A stretch of 55,093 bases of DNA, from assembly GCA_964433635.1 (NCBI GenBank), contig CAYSSG010000012.1, forward strand, positions 1-55,093, in the 5' to 3' direction. Both the position numbers and the translations under genes were made by a program. Source of the stretch: CAYSSG01 sp964433635 (lineage in GTDB: Bacteria; Atribacterota; Phoenicimicrobiia; Phoenicimicrobiales; Stramentimicrobiaceae). The notes below the pieces were generated by a model. That model had not been told where the DNA came from. It ran no database searches and was given only the letters and a program-made list of their open reading frames with translations. Shown here in pieces: positions 18,610 through 28,008 of this stretch. Position 1 is the first letter of the stretch. The number at the start of each line of letters is the position of its first letter.

Positions 18610-19071
18610 TAGACCAGGAACGATCTTTCTTTCCCTAAAACAAAATATGAAACCTTAATCTAACATTACCTGTTTCCGGCCTCTTTATCTCAGATCTTTT
18701 TTTTCGGCAAGGGAAATATGGCTCTCCTGTAGTATTTTCTTGACTTTCCTGAAATATCGACTCATTTTGACACAGTATCTATATACAACATACCCGATAT
18801 CTGAATTGAAGTTTGGATTGGTAGATCTATTCTTTGGCTCAATACGCAATACACACGACGCTATATCGTTTGTCCTTAGGAGCGTTTNNNNNNNNNNNNN
18901 NNNNNNNNNNNNNNNNNNNNNNNNNNNNNNNNNNNNNNNNNNNNNNNNNNNNNNNNNNNNNNNNNNNNNNNNNNNNNNNNNNNNNNNTTTGGCTCAATAC
19001 GCAATACACACGACGCTATATCGTTTGTCCTTAGGAGCGTTTGTCATTTGACTTTTGACGCAGTATCTATT
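18610..19071. other. Intergenic region holding an assembly gap and imperfect direct repeats
   Basis: No gene is supported here. The stretch has the 100-N gap at 18888-18987 and a pair of near-identical 18-mers, TTTTGACACAGTATCTAT at 18765-18782 and the same with one change at 19053-19070. The second lies right beside the stop of the xylose-isomerase gene. Just before it is a short direct repeat, CGTTTGTC (19022-19029 and 19038-19045). Short reading frames through this stretch cross the Ns and are not genes. Confidence 0.6.
18833..19042. repeat. Assembly gap 1: 55-bp duplicate flanks around 100 N
   Basis: The 55 bases at 18833-18887 recur exactly at 18988-19042, on either side of exactly 100 N (18888-18987). 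This is the signature of two contig ends sharing one k-mer that were scaffolded without merging. The true sequence may contain only one copy and no gap, or a short repeat unit. Confidence 0.9.
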
Positions 19072-20214
19072 TTATTGCACATGATACATCCGGTCAAAGT
19101 ATTTTTGGGAATGAATCAGCGCTTCCCGCATCATGTCCTCTGCCCTGGCAGTCTCTCGATGGGTAAGATATTCCATGATCTGTTTCTTATCAAGTTCCCG
19201 GGCAGCCTGTTCACAAGCTTCCCAGCTCAGCACACTTCTGATGACCCTGTCGATTCCCTGTTCTTCATTGTCATAAGGTCTGGCCTGCATATCGTGACCT
19301 TTCCAGCGATTGAAGCCGGCTTCCTGGATTAAACCAGCAATGGCAATATTCATCCCGTTCACCCTTGTGCCGTGATCAATATCATATTTACCCGGCCCGC
19401 CAAGAATGATACCGTCATTGTAGCCCTGGCTGTTCAAGTGCATATGAACCAGGGCATTGTTGTCTATTTCTTCAACAGTATCATGAATGTGGTCCAGGCC
19501 TATCATTTCGGTATGCCCGAATTCTTTATTGACACCTTTTTTCTGGCGACTGATGTGATACTCTTCCTCTAACTTATTCCAGAGTACCAGGGCACTGGCT
19601 ACGGTCGGAATCAAAAGAGACGGGTGTCCTTCATTAGGTTTTGGCTCTAAAGCAAAATAGAGGTTTCCCCCCAATTTTTCTTCATAACGGCACAGCTTTG
19701 CCAAACTCTCTTTCAGGTTCTGATACATCCGGAAGATCCCGATGGATGCCAGGTCATAGCCAAAAGAACCATTCCAGATCACCATAGATGGCCATTTTGA
19801 GGGATCAGAATGCCAGGTCTTCCTGAGAGGTCCATAGGCAAGTGAAACGGTTCGCTCTCCAAATTCTTCTGCTGATCTTCTCTCTCCGGGATCCAAAGAA
19901 GCAATTCCCCCATAGGCATAATATCTGTGAGCTCCCGGGGTGATCATAGCTAAATATAATTTGGCATCTGTCAGGGCATCAGCAACGTCAGGGGCATTTT
20001 TTTCATTGATCTCAAAATCATAATGCAATTCAATGCCCAGCTCCACATGATCCGGGAATCTGGGGGCAATCTTATCTCTGACCAGCTTGATCATATCAAC
20101 TGTGTCAAATTTTTTATCATTCCACTTGGGCCTTATATTTTCAGGAACAAAACCGCCATGGCCGGCATTAAACGTCCATCTACAGATGCTGTGCAGTGAT
20201 TGATTTTTTTTCAT
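19072..20214 (-). CDS. xylA: Xylose isomerase family TIM-barrel protein
   Basis: 380 residues with the metal-dependent sugar isomerase TIM barrel. The hallmark metal-site strand is LEPKPNE with E190 and K192, followed by FGHTEMIGLDHIHD (H234, D241) and NSQGYNDG (D267) as later ligands. Known enzymes interconvert D-xylose and D-xylulose, or glucose and fructose. This one is diverged from the classical XylA, so another aldose is possible. AAGGAG 6 bases before the ATG is a strong site. It is the last gene of the sugar operon, 90 bases after the GH3 gene, which suits degradation of a released pentose or hexose. Confidence 0.75.
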   Translation of the reverse strand: MKKNQSLHSICRWTFNAGHGGFVPENIRPKWNDKKFDTVDMIKLVRDKIAPRFPDHVELGIELHYDFEINEKNAPDVADALTDAKLYLAMITPGAHRYYAYGGIASLDPGERRSAEEFGERTVSLAYGPLRKTWHSDPSKWPSMVIWNGSFGYDLASIGIFRMYQNLKESLAKLCRYEEKLGGNLYFALEPKPNEGHPSLLIPTVASALVLWNKLEEEYHISRQKKGVNKEFGHTEMIGLDHIHDTVEEIDNNALVHMHLNSQGYNDGIILGGPGKYDIDHGTRVNGMNIAIAGLIQEAGFNRWKGHDMQARPYDNEEQGIDRVIRSVLSWEACEQAARELDKKQIMEYLTHRETARAEDMMREALIHSQKYFDRMYHVQ

Positions 20215-20304
20215 TTGGTTCTCCTTTTTCTAAAAAGATTGATTCCTTATCAAGAATGCTCTCTTGAACTCATTTATAGATAACTGCGAACCCATCATTA
20301 AATA

Positions 20305-22698
20305 TTACGATTCAACTCTGATGGTGGTAAAATATTCTTTTCTCTTTCCGATCTCTTTCATTTCACCGGTGATCTGAAATGTTCCCGTGAGCCGGATATC
20401 CTGCGAGGAACTCCCTATCATGACTTTGAACATGCCCGGCTCAACAATAAATTTCATCTGTTGATCATAGAAACCCAGTTGTTTTCCGGACAGGATAAAG
20501 GTAATCTTTTTCTTCTCCCCGGCTTTTAATGTAATCCGCTTAAAGCCCTTTAACTCCTTTACCGGCCTGGTCACCTGTGCAACCTCATCGTGAATATACA
20601 GCTGTGCAACCTCATCGCCTGTGCAGGATCCGGCGTTTTGTACCTCAACACTTATTTCAACCTGACCATCCCAGGAAATGACATCCGGCTGAATATCCAT
20701 ATGATGGTACGAGAAATGAGTATAGCTGATACCGTAACCAAACGGATAAAGAGGTTTGCTGCTCATCTCTACATAATCGCCCTTCCAGTGAGAGCGTCCC
20801 CCGGAAGGTTTGTGATTATAGTAAACCGGAACCTGACCCACTGACCTGGGGAAGGACATGGGCAATCTCCCTCCCGGGTTGCAGTCACCAAAAAGGATAT
20901 CTGCTATTGCCCGGGCTCCTTCCTCACCCGGCAACCATGCTTCTATGATTGCCGGCACATGCTGAGCGAGCCAGCCTATCGATAACGGTCTGCCGTTAAT
21001 CAGAACCACGATTACCGGGGTACCGGTCTGATAAATTTCCCTGATCAGCTCTTCCTGTACACCCGGCAGATCAAGATCAGCCCTGTCTCTGGTTTCACCG
21101 CTGGTACAATCATCAATGAGTCCGGACTTATCCCCCACGATCACAATCGCTATATCGGAATTCCGGGCAATTTGAACAGCTTCAGCAAAACCGTTCCTGG
21201 AATCACCTCTCACTTCACATCCTTGGGCATAGAATATTTTTGTGTCTTTTCCTGCCTTCTCCTCCAATCCCTCTAATATGCTTAAGACAGGTAAAAACTG
21301 TTCAACCATCTCTATTTTTTCCGGGACCGGGGTATGAAACGCTTGATTATCCTTTTTCATATCCAGAAGTGACTCGATATGGCAGGGATAGGCATAGTCA
21401 CCCAGAATATTTCTGGCACGATCGGCATTTGGCCCAATGACGGCAATGGAGGCAATATCTCTGCTGACAGGAAGGGTATGATGCGCATTTTTTAACAATA
21501 CAATTGATTTTTGCGCCATGATATGTGCCAGTCTCCTTTGCTCTGGGGTATCAAAGATCTTTGACGCCTTCTTTTCATCCGCATAGGGATGATCAAAGAT
21601 ACCCAGTAAAAATTTCATTTTTAATATTCTACCCACCACCGCATCAATCATTGATTCGGTCAACACGCCTTTTACAAATAAATCCTTTAACGGCTTGCCA
21701 TAGCAATCCGTACTGGGCAGTTCAATGTCCACACCGGCCTCAATTGCCTGTTTTGCCGCATCCTCTTTATCGGATGCAACAAGATGGGTTTCTTTCAGCA
21801 TATTGATAGCAAAATAATCAGATACCACCAGCCCGTCGAAACCCCATTCTTCCCTTAAAAGTTCCCTTAAAAAATCTCGGGAGGCATGACAGGGGATACC
21901 GTCCAGCTCCTGGTAGCCTGGCATCAAAGCGGCAATTCCTGCCTCTTTTACCGCGACTTCAAAGGGCAGCAAAAAAACTTCCCGCATCTCTCTTGGCGGG
22001 ATATGCGGTGGTGCCCAGTTCATTCCTCCTTCTGAAACACCATAACCGACAAAATGTTTGGCAGTCGCCATAACCCCTTTCTCCCGGCTGATGCCCTGAA
22101 TCCCCCTGATATAATGTGACCCCATCGCAGAAACAAGATAAGGATCCTCTCCGAAGGTTTCTTCTACCCTTCCCCACCTGGCATCCCTGGTCACATCCAG
22201 CACCGGGGCAAGTGCCTGATGCACACCTACTGCTTTCATCTGTTCTTTGATCACCTTCCCCATTTCATGCAGCAACTCCGGATCCCAGGTACTGGCCATA
22301 CCTATCATCTGGGGAAAACAGGTAGCCCCCTTTGCCATATATCCGCTGCAGGACTCCTCGTGAATGATAGCCGGAATTCCCAGGCGGGTATTCTGTATCA
22401 GGTAGCGCTGTATCCGGTTCGCTATCCTGACCAGTTCATCCGGGCTGAGATTGCTTGCTCCTCCCAGCCTGGTGATCTGTCCAATGCCGTCTTTCAGCAG
22501 GTCAACTGCCTTTTTATCAGAAAATTGATGACCATCTAATATTTCATACACCCACGCACTTCCAAGTTGAGCTATTTTCTCCTCCAGAGTCATCAGCGAC
22601 AAAAGGTTTTCGACTCTTTTTTGAATCGGCAGGATGTTATCCAGATAAATTTTTTCCTGCTTATTTTGAACTTCTTTTTTCACATTCTTTTTCGTCAT
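20305..22698 (-). CDS. GH3 beta-glycosidase (beta-glucosidase or beta-xylosidase)
   Basis: About 797 residues, cytoplasmic (no signal peptide). It has the GH3 N-terminal TIM barrel, the C-terminal alpha/beta sandwich and a fibronectin-III-like tail (QVEISVEVQNAGSCTGDEVAQLY). The catalytic nucleophile is the Asp of GLVVSDYFA (about D294), and substrate-binding blocks GRVEETFGEDP and KHFVGYG are present. The organisation matches bacterial GH3 beta-glucosidases and beta-xylosidases; specificity is not decidable here. The start is set at 22698, because the AAGGG site directly touches the earlier ATG at 22707. It lies between the permease genes and the isomerase gene, so imported oligosaccharides are the expected substrate. 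Confidence 0.9.
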   Translation of the reverse strand: MTKKNVKKEVQNKQEKIYLDNILPIQKRVENLLSLMTLEEKIAQLGSAWVYEILDGHQFSDKKAVDLLKDGIGQITRLGGASNLSPDELVRIANRIQRYLIQNTRLGIPAIIHEESCSGYMAKGATCFPQMIGMASTWDPELLHEMGKVIKEQMKAVGVHQALAPVLDVTRDARWGRVEETFGEDPYLVSAMGSHYIRGIQGISREKGVMATAKHFVGYGVSEGGMNWAPPHIPPREMREVFLLPFEVAVKEAGIAALMPGYQELDGIPCHASRDFLRELLREEWGFDGLVVSDYFAINMLKETHLVASDKEDAAKQAIEAGVDIELPSTDCYGKPLKDLFVKGVLTESMIDAVVGRILKMKFLLGIFDHPYADEKKASKIFDTPEQRRLAHIMAQKSIVLLKNAHHTLPVSRDIASIAVIGPNADRARNILGDYAYPCHIESLLDMKKDNQAFHTPVPEKIEMVEQFLPVLSILEGLEEKAGKDTKIFYAQGCEVRGDSRNGFAEAVQIARNSDIAIVIVGDKSGLIDDCTSGETRDRADLDLPGVQEELIREIYQTGTPVIVVLINGRPLSIGWLAQHVPAIIEAWLPGEEGARAIADILFGDCNPGGRLPMSFPRSVGQVPVYYNHKPSGGRSHWKGDYVEMSSKPLYPFGYGISYTHFSYHHMDIQPDVISWDGQVEISVEVQNAGSCTGDEVAQLYIHDEVAQVTRPVKELKGFKRITLKAGEKKKITFILSGKQLGFYDQQMKFIVEPGMFKVMIGSSSQDIRLTGTFQITGEMKEIGKRKEYFTTIRVES

Positions 22699-22764
22699 CT
22701 TCTTCATCCCTTCTACTCAGGCCGTTAAACTGTATCAGGATCATTCTGTTCTGACTTTTGAAGA

Positions 22765-23622
22765 TCAGCCTTTCAATGCACCGGCAGTCAGACCGCTAAC
22801 CAGCTGGCGTTCTGCAAACAGATAAAAGATCAGTGCAGGAATGGCAGACAACAATAGAAATGCAGATACCAGTGACAGGTCCATCCCATATTGACCCTGG
22901 AATTGCATGGTACCTAACGGAAGTGTCCATAACCTCTCTTTATCAATTAACACCAGGGGAATCAGCAGGTCATTCCAGCTGGTCACCATCGTTAAGGCTG
23001 CTACAGCAGCCAGAGACGGGCGGGCCAGGGGCAGCAGAACACACCAGAAAAATCCCAGCATACTGCATCCATCGATGCTGGCTGCATCCTGCAGTTCGGC
23101 TGGAACGGCCATAAAAAAATTGCGCAGAATGATGATAGAAATAGAGAGCTGAAAGGCTATCTGCACCAGAATGACCCCGATAAGATTATTGGTCAATCCC
23201 ATCTGACGAATAACCAGATAGATTGGTAAAATAGCCACGGTGATCGGGAACATGATACCCAGGGTAAAAAAATTAAACAGGATATTCTGCCCTCGAAACT
23301 TTATCCGGGAAAATATGAAAGCGGATAGACTGGACACAATGACGACTCCTGCCGTTGTGGTAATCATCACCAGCACGCTGTTCCGCAGCATATACCAGAA
23401 GATGGGCATACTGAGAACTGTTTTAATATTACCCCACCTGGGCGGAATTGGTGGAATATAAGGGATGGTCATAAATTCACCGCGCGTTTTCAGCGCTCCA
23501 AATAGAATCATCACAATGGGAAATAATATAAATAAAGCCGCGATGATAAGAATCATATATTTCATAACGACTGGATAATGTTTCTTCATTCCCTTTCTTC
23601 CTTTTGAATCATGAACCGACAT
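22765..23622 (-). CDS. Sugar ABC transporter permease, MalG type
   Basis: 285 residues with six membrane segments and the EAA loop (ELQDAASIDGCSMLGFFWCVLLPL) that docks the ATPase. It ends in the family signature RQLVSGLTAGALKG. Two starts are possible: 23622, or Met12 at 23589, which has AAGGA 9 bases upstream. It forms an importer with the permease at 23640 and the binding protein at 24678. No ATPase subunit gene is in the operon, so a shared MsmK-type ATPase encoded elsewhere is likely. Confidence 0.9.
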   Translation of the reverse strand: MSVHDSKGRKGMKKHYPVVMKYMILIIAALFILFPIVMILFGALKTRGEFMTIPYIPPIPPRWGNIKTVLSMPIFWYMLRNSVLVMITTTAGVVIVSSLSAFIFSRIKFRGQNILFNFFTLGIMFPITVAILPIYLVIRQMGLTNNLIGVILVQIAFQLSISIIILRNFFMAVPAELQDAASIDGCSMLGFFWCVLLPLARPSLAAVAALTMVTSWNDLLIPLVLIDKERLWTLPLGTMQFQGQYGMDLSLVSAFLLLSAIPALIFYLFAERQLVSGLTAGALKG

Positions 23623-23639
23623 CGATCATTATCCTGATT

Positions 23640-24581
23640 TCAAGCAAAGTATTCCGCTTTCCTGGTCAGATGCAGATAAATAATGGAAAAAGTCAATGAA
23701 ATCAGCAACATCACGATAGCCACTGCTGATCCGTAACCGAGCTCAAAACGAACAAAACTGTAACGGTACATATAAGTAGACATGACCTCGCTGGCATTGA
23801 CCGGTCCTCCTCTGGTCATAATCCATACCAGGGCATATACCTGCAAAGAACCGATAATGGAAAGGTAAACGGATGTTTTTATCGTGCCGGCTAATAACGG
23901 TATCGTGATATGTGTGACCATCTGGCGGCTATTGACACCATCAATTAAGGCAGCTTCCTCAATTTCTCTTGGTATATTCTGCAATCCCGTAATATATAAA
24001 AGCATATGAAAGCCAACATATTTCCAGGTTAAGACTACAAAGATTGCCGGTAAAACTAATCTGGTATCTGCCAGCCAGGCCTGCGGTTTTAAAAACGGGA
24101 TGACCTGAATCATTGCGTTCAGAAATCCTCGATTTGGATTGGGATTATAGAGAATTAACCACATCACTGCAGTAATAACTTCCGATAAAACATATGGCAT
24201 GAAAAAAACAGCCCTGAAAAAGGCACGACCCGGTATATTGCGTCCTACAATCAGAGCCAGTCCCATCGCCAGGGGAAGTTGAATAAGTAAAGAGAAAATA
24301 ACAATGAAAATGCCATTTCTTACCGCTTTCAGAAAAATCTGATCCGCTATTAAACGTTTGAAGTTCTCCAGCCCGATATAATCAACCGCCGGACCAAGGC
24401 CTTTCCAGTTGAATAGACTGAAGTATGCAGAACGAAAGATCGGATATACCAGAAATACAGATAAGAATATAAAAGCGGGTAACAGACATAACACAATGGT
24501 CTTATTTTCCTGTAAATGACTGGAAGTATTGCCTGTCTGCAGTAATCCTGGGACCACTTTATCAGGGATTTTTCCGTTCAT
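23640..24581 (-). CDS. Sugar ABC transporter permease, MalF type
   Basis: 313 residues, six membrane segments, with a cytoplasmic N-terminal tail of about 30 residues. The EAA loop reads EIEEAALIDGVNSRQMVTHITIPLL. It partners with the MalG-type permease, 17 bases downstream. AAGGA 8 bases before the ATG supports the start. It follows the binding-protein gene after a hairpin at 24613-24650. Confidence 0.92.
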   Translation of the reverse strand: MNGKIPDKVVPGLLQTGNTSSHLQENKTIVLCLLPAFIFLSVFLVYPIFRSAYFSLFNWKGLGPAVDYIGLENFKRLIADQIFLKAVRNGIFIVIFSLLIQLPLAMGLALIVGRNIPGRAFFRAVFFMPYVLSEVITAVMWLILYNPNPNRGFLNAMIQVIPFLKPQAWLADTRLVLPAIFVVLTWKYVGFHMLLYITGLQNIPREIEEAALIDGVNSRQMVTHITIPLLAGTIKTSVYLSIIGSLQVYALVWIMTRGGPVNASEVMSTYMYRYSFVRFELGYGSAVAIVMLLISLTFSIIYLHLTRKAEYFA

Positions 24582-24612
24582 TCATAACTTCCTTCTTATA
24601 AAGTCAAAAGAA

Positions 24613-24650
24613 TGGGGGTTGAATATGATGACCATGGAATCCAACCCCCA
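24613..24650 (-). terminator. Intercistronic hairpin after the sugar-binding protein gene
   Basis: A perfect 9-bp inverted repeat (24613-24621 with 24642-24650, TGGGGGTTG and CAACCCCCA) separated by 20 bases, followed on the minus strand by ATTCTTTTGACTTT. Lying between the binding-protein gene and the first permease gene, it probably acts as a partial terminator or a 3'-end stabiliser so that more binding protein than permease is made. Confidence 0.65.
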
Positions 24651-24677
24651 ACTATCCCTCTATCTATCAGGTGTAAC

Positions 24678-25952
24678 TTATTTAATTTCCCGAGCCGCAG
24701 AATCTTCAACCATTTGAGCTGCTTCCGCCGGGGTCATTGTCCCTGCAAATAATCCCTGAACAGCATCATTTACAACTGAACCTGTTGCCGGGGGAAGATA
24801 CTGGTCATAGTACAGCTGGAAATATCCTGCATCTGCTGCACCCTGTTGAACAAGCTTCAGTGTCGGATCAGTCAAGCCGACTTCAGCACCTTTAACAACA
24901 GGAACAGACAAACCTATCTCAGCCTGTTGAACCTGTGATTCTACGCTGCTGATGAATTTAAGAAAGTCTACCGTTTCCTCAGGTGCATTTTTCCCCACTA
25001 CAAAACCATTTCCTCCTCCCAATGCATCATCGGGATGTCCGGCACCGCCTTCAACCATGGGGAATTTAAACCATCCTGTTTTATCACCAAGTCCCTGGCT
25101 ATCAATGCTGTTCTCCCGGAAAGATCCGGGTGCCCATTGTCCCATCAGATCCATCGCTGCTTCCCCATTACCCATTAAGGTAGCTTCATCAGCCCAGGTA
25201 GCACCCAGGAAGCCAAGCTGGAATGGATCAGCAGCAACCAATTCTAAGAGTTTTTCTCCTGCCTGTACAAATGCCGGATCGGTAAAGGAACCTTTCCTGG
25301 TTGCGGCTTTGACAAATGCATCCTCACCGCCTATTCGCACGGCTAGATATTCCCAGTAGAATGCTCCAGGCCATTTATCACCCTCTCCCAGTGCAATGGG
25401 AGTGATGCCGGCATCTTTCAGTATCTTGATATCATCGAGCAATTCAGTCCAGGTAGCTGGAGGTTGATTGATGCCAACCTGTTCGAATATCTCCTTGTTA
25501 TACCAGAAGCCAACCATGCCCATGTCACGCGGAACACCATAATTCCTGCCATTATAGGCATAAACACCCAGAGCGCCTTCCGAGAATGTCCCACGCCATC
25601 CATCTTTATCCAGGTAAGCTGTAATATCTTTAAGCAATCCTGCTTCCGCCTGGTCATTCATCGTCCCGCCACCCCAGCTCTGGAAGAGATCCGGCACTTC
25701 ACCGGACTGCATCACTGTGGTCAATTTGGCTTTGAAGTTTTCGTTTTCCAACACCGTAATTTCAATATTAACATTCGGATTGGCAGCCATATACTCGTCA
25801 GCCAGTTTCTGCCACAAATTCCTGTGTTCCGTTTCAGTCTGAATATGCCACCAGTTAATGACAACCGGATCGGCTTCGGCTGACAGAGCTGCTAATGTGC
25901 CGCCTGTGATTAAAATTCCAACCATAAATATTATCAGAAAATTTTTTTTCAT
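24678..25952 (-). CDS. Sugar ABC transporter substrate-binding protein
   Basis: 424 residues, periplasmic. It has a signal peptide with a cleavage site near ALSA-EADP and no lipobox cysteine, unlike lipoprotein binding proteins of Gram-positives. The mature protein has the family-1 extracellular solute-binding fold (INWWHIQTETEHRNLW at its start, GEVPDLFQSWGGG, GNGFVVGKNAPEETVDFLKF). The ligand is inferred to be a xylo- or gluco-oligosaccharide from the GH3 and isomerase genes downstream. AAGGAG upstream of the ATG is strong. A promoter at 26153-26181 gives it a leader of about 190 bases. Confidence 0.92.
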   Translation of the reverse strand: MKKNFLIIFMVGILITGGTLAALSAEADPVVINWWHIQTETEHRNLWQKLADEYMAANPNVNIEITVLENENFKAKLTTVMQSGEVPDLFQSWGGGTMNDQAEAGLLKDITAYLDKDGWRGTFSEGALGVYAYNGRNYGVPRDMGMVGFWYNKEIFEQVGINQPPATWTELLDDIKILKDAGITPIALGEGDKWPGAFYWEYLAVRIGGEDAFVKAATRKGSFTDPAFVQAGEKLLELVAADPFQLGFLGATWADEATLMGNGEAAMDLMGQWAPGSFRENSIDSQGLGDKTGWFKFPMVEGGAGHPDDALGGGNGFVVGKNAPEETVDFLKFISSVESQVQQAEIGLSVPVVKGAEVGLTDPTLKLVQQGAADAGYFQLYYDQYLPPATGSVVNDAVQGLFAGTMTPAEAAQMVEDSAAREIK

Positions 25953-26534
25953 CCTCTTAGACTCCTTTTCAAATGAAATCTACACGAAACAGTGACCCAT
26001 TCATGCAATTCGTGTGCTTATTAGAAATAGGCATCCCTCCTTTACCTGTTCTGTGTTGATCATGGCATTTGTCTGGAAAATGTGGTAGTTGTATCTTTAG
26101 CTGGAAACTTTTTATAGAACTTAAATTAAGTATTATATTAATACTCTACTCAATCATATCCTATTTTTACACATTCGTCAAGAATGATTTTGGCATTGAT
26201 TCTTCAGGTGGTTTTATTGGGGAATCCTTAACATAAGGGAGTACTGTTGCAGTGTCCAATGGCCTGCTTTGTTCTTTTTCAACTTCTATTTAGAGAAGAT
26301 TTAAATTGATGTTCTCTGGCAGATGCTCTCTCCGGTAACTTATCTTCGGCATCACTTTCACCGGTCCCGGGAAGTATGCACTTTAAAATAGCCCTGCAGA
26401 TCATTGACTCATTTTACCGTTTATATCTCTCATCATCATCGAAATAAGAGGTTTCTTTGAGTATCCAGTCTGGCCAATCCTAATTGAAAAAATACGCTAT
26501 GATATTGTCCGGTTTTGGATCATCATTGTGCAGA
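25953..26534. other. Intergenic region between the sugar and amino-acid ABC operons
   Basis: No gene is supported. The left part is the 190-base leader of the sugar operon. The middle has its promoter and a palindrome (26129-26181). The right part (about 26190-26534) follows livF and shows neither a clear terminator nor a coding pattern. Confidence 0.5.
26129..26181 (-). promoter_or_regulatory. Sugar operon promoter with an operator-like palindrome
   Basis: On the minus strand a -35 TTGACG (26176-26181) and a -10 TATGAT (26153-26158) are separated by exactly 17 bases, a good sigma-70 promoter. Immediately downstream, at about +1 to +17, lies the palindrome AGTATTA, then TAT, then TAATACT (26129-26145). 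A site overlapping the transcription start is a natural place for a sugar-responsive repressor, though no regulator gene is in the operon. Confidence 0.65.
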
Positions 26535-27239
26535 TTATTCTCCCAGGTAAGCTTTCTTTACTCGCACATCCTGCAGAAGGTCTGCTCCGGTTCCCTGCAG
26601 GACAATTTTCCCGGTCTCCAGCACATAGGCATAATCCGCTATTTTCAATGCAGCAAAAGCATTCTGTTCAATTAATAATACCGTTATACCATCCTCTCTA
26701 ATCTTCTGAATAATATCAAAAATCTCCTTCACCAATAAAGGTGCCAATCCCAGGGATGGTTCATCCATCATCAACAGTTTTGGTTTTGACATCAGGCCCC
26801 GGGAAATGGCTAACATCTGTTGTTCTCCTCCAGACAGCGTACCACCCTTTTGCCATAACCTTTCTTTAATCCGGGGAAACAGCTCGTAAACCCATTCCCG
26901 GTCTTTCTCCGTTTCGTTGCTGTCAATACGGGAAAAAGCACCCAGGCTTAAATTTTCCTGTACGGTCAAATTGGGAAATATTTTTCTACCTTCCGGTATC
27001 AATGCGATCCCTTTCTGTATAATCTTATTGGTAGCCACATGGGTTATCTCCTGATTATCAAATTTGATGATACCTTCCCGTGGTTTTATCAGACCGCAGA
27101 TGGTTCTTAAAGTCGTGCTCTTCCCTGCTCCATTTGCTCCGATTAAGGTCACAATTTTCCCTATGGGAACATCAAAGGAAATGCCTTTCAAGGCATGGAT
27201 GCCACCAAAGAATACATTCAAATTATTAATCTTAAGCAT
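26535..27239 (-). CDS. livF: Branched-chain amino-acid ABC transporter ATPase LivF
   Basis: 234 residues. Walker A GANGAGKST, ABC signature LSGGEQQMLAISRGL, Walker B LLMMDEPSLGLAP and a switch histidine-position segment LLIEQNA typical of LivF. One of two ATPases powering the LivHM channel. Its ATG overlaps the end of livG by 8 bases. Last gene of the operon. Confidence 0.95.
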   Translation of the reverse strand: MLKINNLNVFFGGIHALKGISFDVPIGKIVTLIGANGAGKSTTLRTICGLIKPREGIIKFDNQEITHVATNKIIQKGIALIPEGRKIFPNLTVQENLSLGAFSRIDSNETEKDREWVYELFPRIKERLWQKGGTLSGGEQQMLAISRGLMSKPKLLMMDEPSLGLAPLLVKEIFDIIQKIREDGITVLLIEQNAFAALKIADYAYVLETGKIVLQGTGADLLQDVRVKKAYLGE

Positions 27240-28008
27240 AGTTTGCCTCCACCCCCAAATAAGCTTTAATCACTTCGGGATTATTCTGGATTTCTGCCGG
27301 ATTTCCTTCTGCAATGGTAATCCCATAATCCATGACTAAAATCCTTCTGCAGATTCCCATGACGACCTTCATATCGTGTTCTATTAAAAAAATAGTTAGT
27401 TGAAAATCACCCTGAATCTTCTGAATGAAATTCATCAGTTCCTTGGTTTCATGGGGATTCATTCCGGCTGCCGGCTCGTCCAGGAGCAATAGTTTGGGTC
27501 CGGTTGCTAAAGCACGGACAATCTCCAGTTTCCTCTGCTGACCATAGGGAAGACTGCCTGCTTTTTCCAGTTTGCAGTGCTCCAATTCTACCTTCTTTAA
27601 TAATTCCATGGACTGTTGATGAATTTCTTCTTCTTCACAGACATAACCGGGAAATTTAAAGATGGCAGAAGCAAGACTGGATTGCAGGTGAAGATGAAAG
27701 CCAATCATGACATTATCAATGACGGTCAGATTGTCCAACAGCCTCATATTCTGAAAAGTGCGGGCAATTCCTTCTCTGGCGATCTTATCAGGTTTCAGCC
27801 CCGTAATGTCTTTATCCTGAAAATAAATCTTATTCTCCGTGGGTGTATAGATTCCGGTAATCATATTAAAGACGGTCGTCTTTCCGGCACCGTTGGGACC
27901 GATTAATCCGATCAGCTCTCCGGGAAGAATTTTCAACTTGAAATTTTTCACAGCTGTCAAACCACCAAATTTCATGGTAATATGATCGACATTTAATAAT
28001 TCTTCCAT
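27232..28008 (-). CDS. livG: Branched-chain amino-acid ABC transporter ATPase LivG
   Basis: 258 residues. Walker A GPNGAGKTT, the LivG signature LPYGQQRKLEIVRAL, Walker B LLLLDEPAAGMNP and the LIEHDMKVVM switch region. The long loop after Walker A (residues about 90-130) is typical of LivG rather than LivF. The stop of livM and this ATG overlap in TAATG, suggesting coupled translation. Confidence 0.95.
   Translation of the reverse strand: MEELLNVDHITMKFGGLTAVKNFKLKILPGELIGLIGPNGAGKTTVFNMITGIYTPTENKIYFQDKDITGLKPDKIAREGIARTFQNMRLLDNLTVIDNVMIGFHLHLQSSLASAIFKFPGYVCEEEEIHQQSMELLKKVELEHCKLEKAGSLPYGQQRKLEIVRALATGPKLLLLDEPAAGMNPHETKELMNFIQKIQGDFQLTIFLIEHDMKVVMGICRRILVMDYGITIAEGNPAEIQNNPEVIKAYLGVEANYA

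Noticed and set aside
18740..19051. Open frames running through the N-gap on the plus strand
   Set aside because: They include unknown bases and only exist because the Ns are translated as X; there is no ribosome site or homology.
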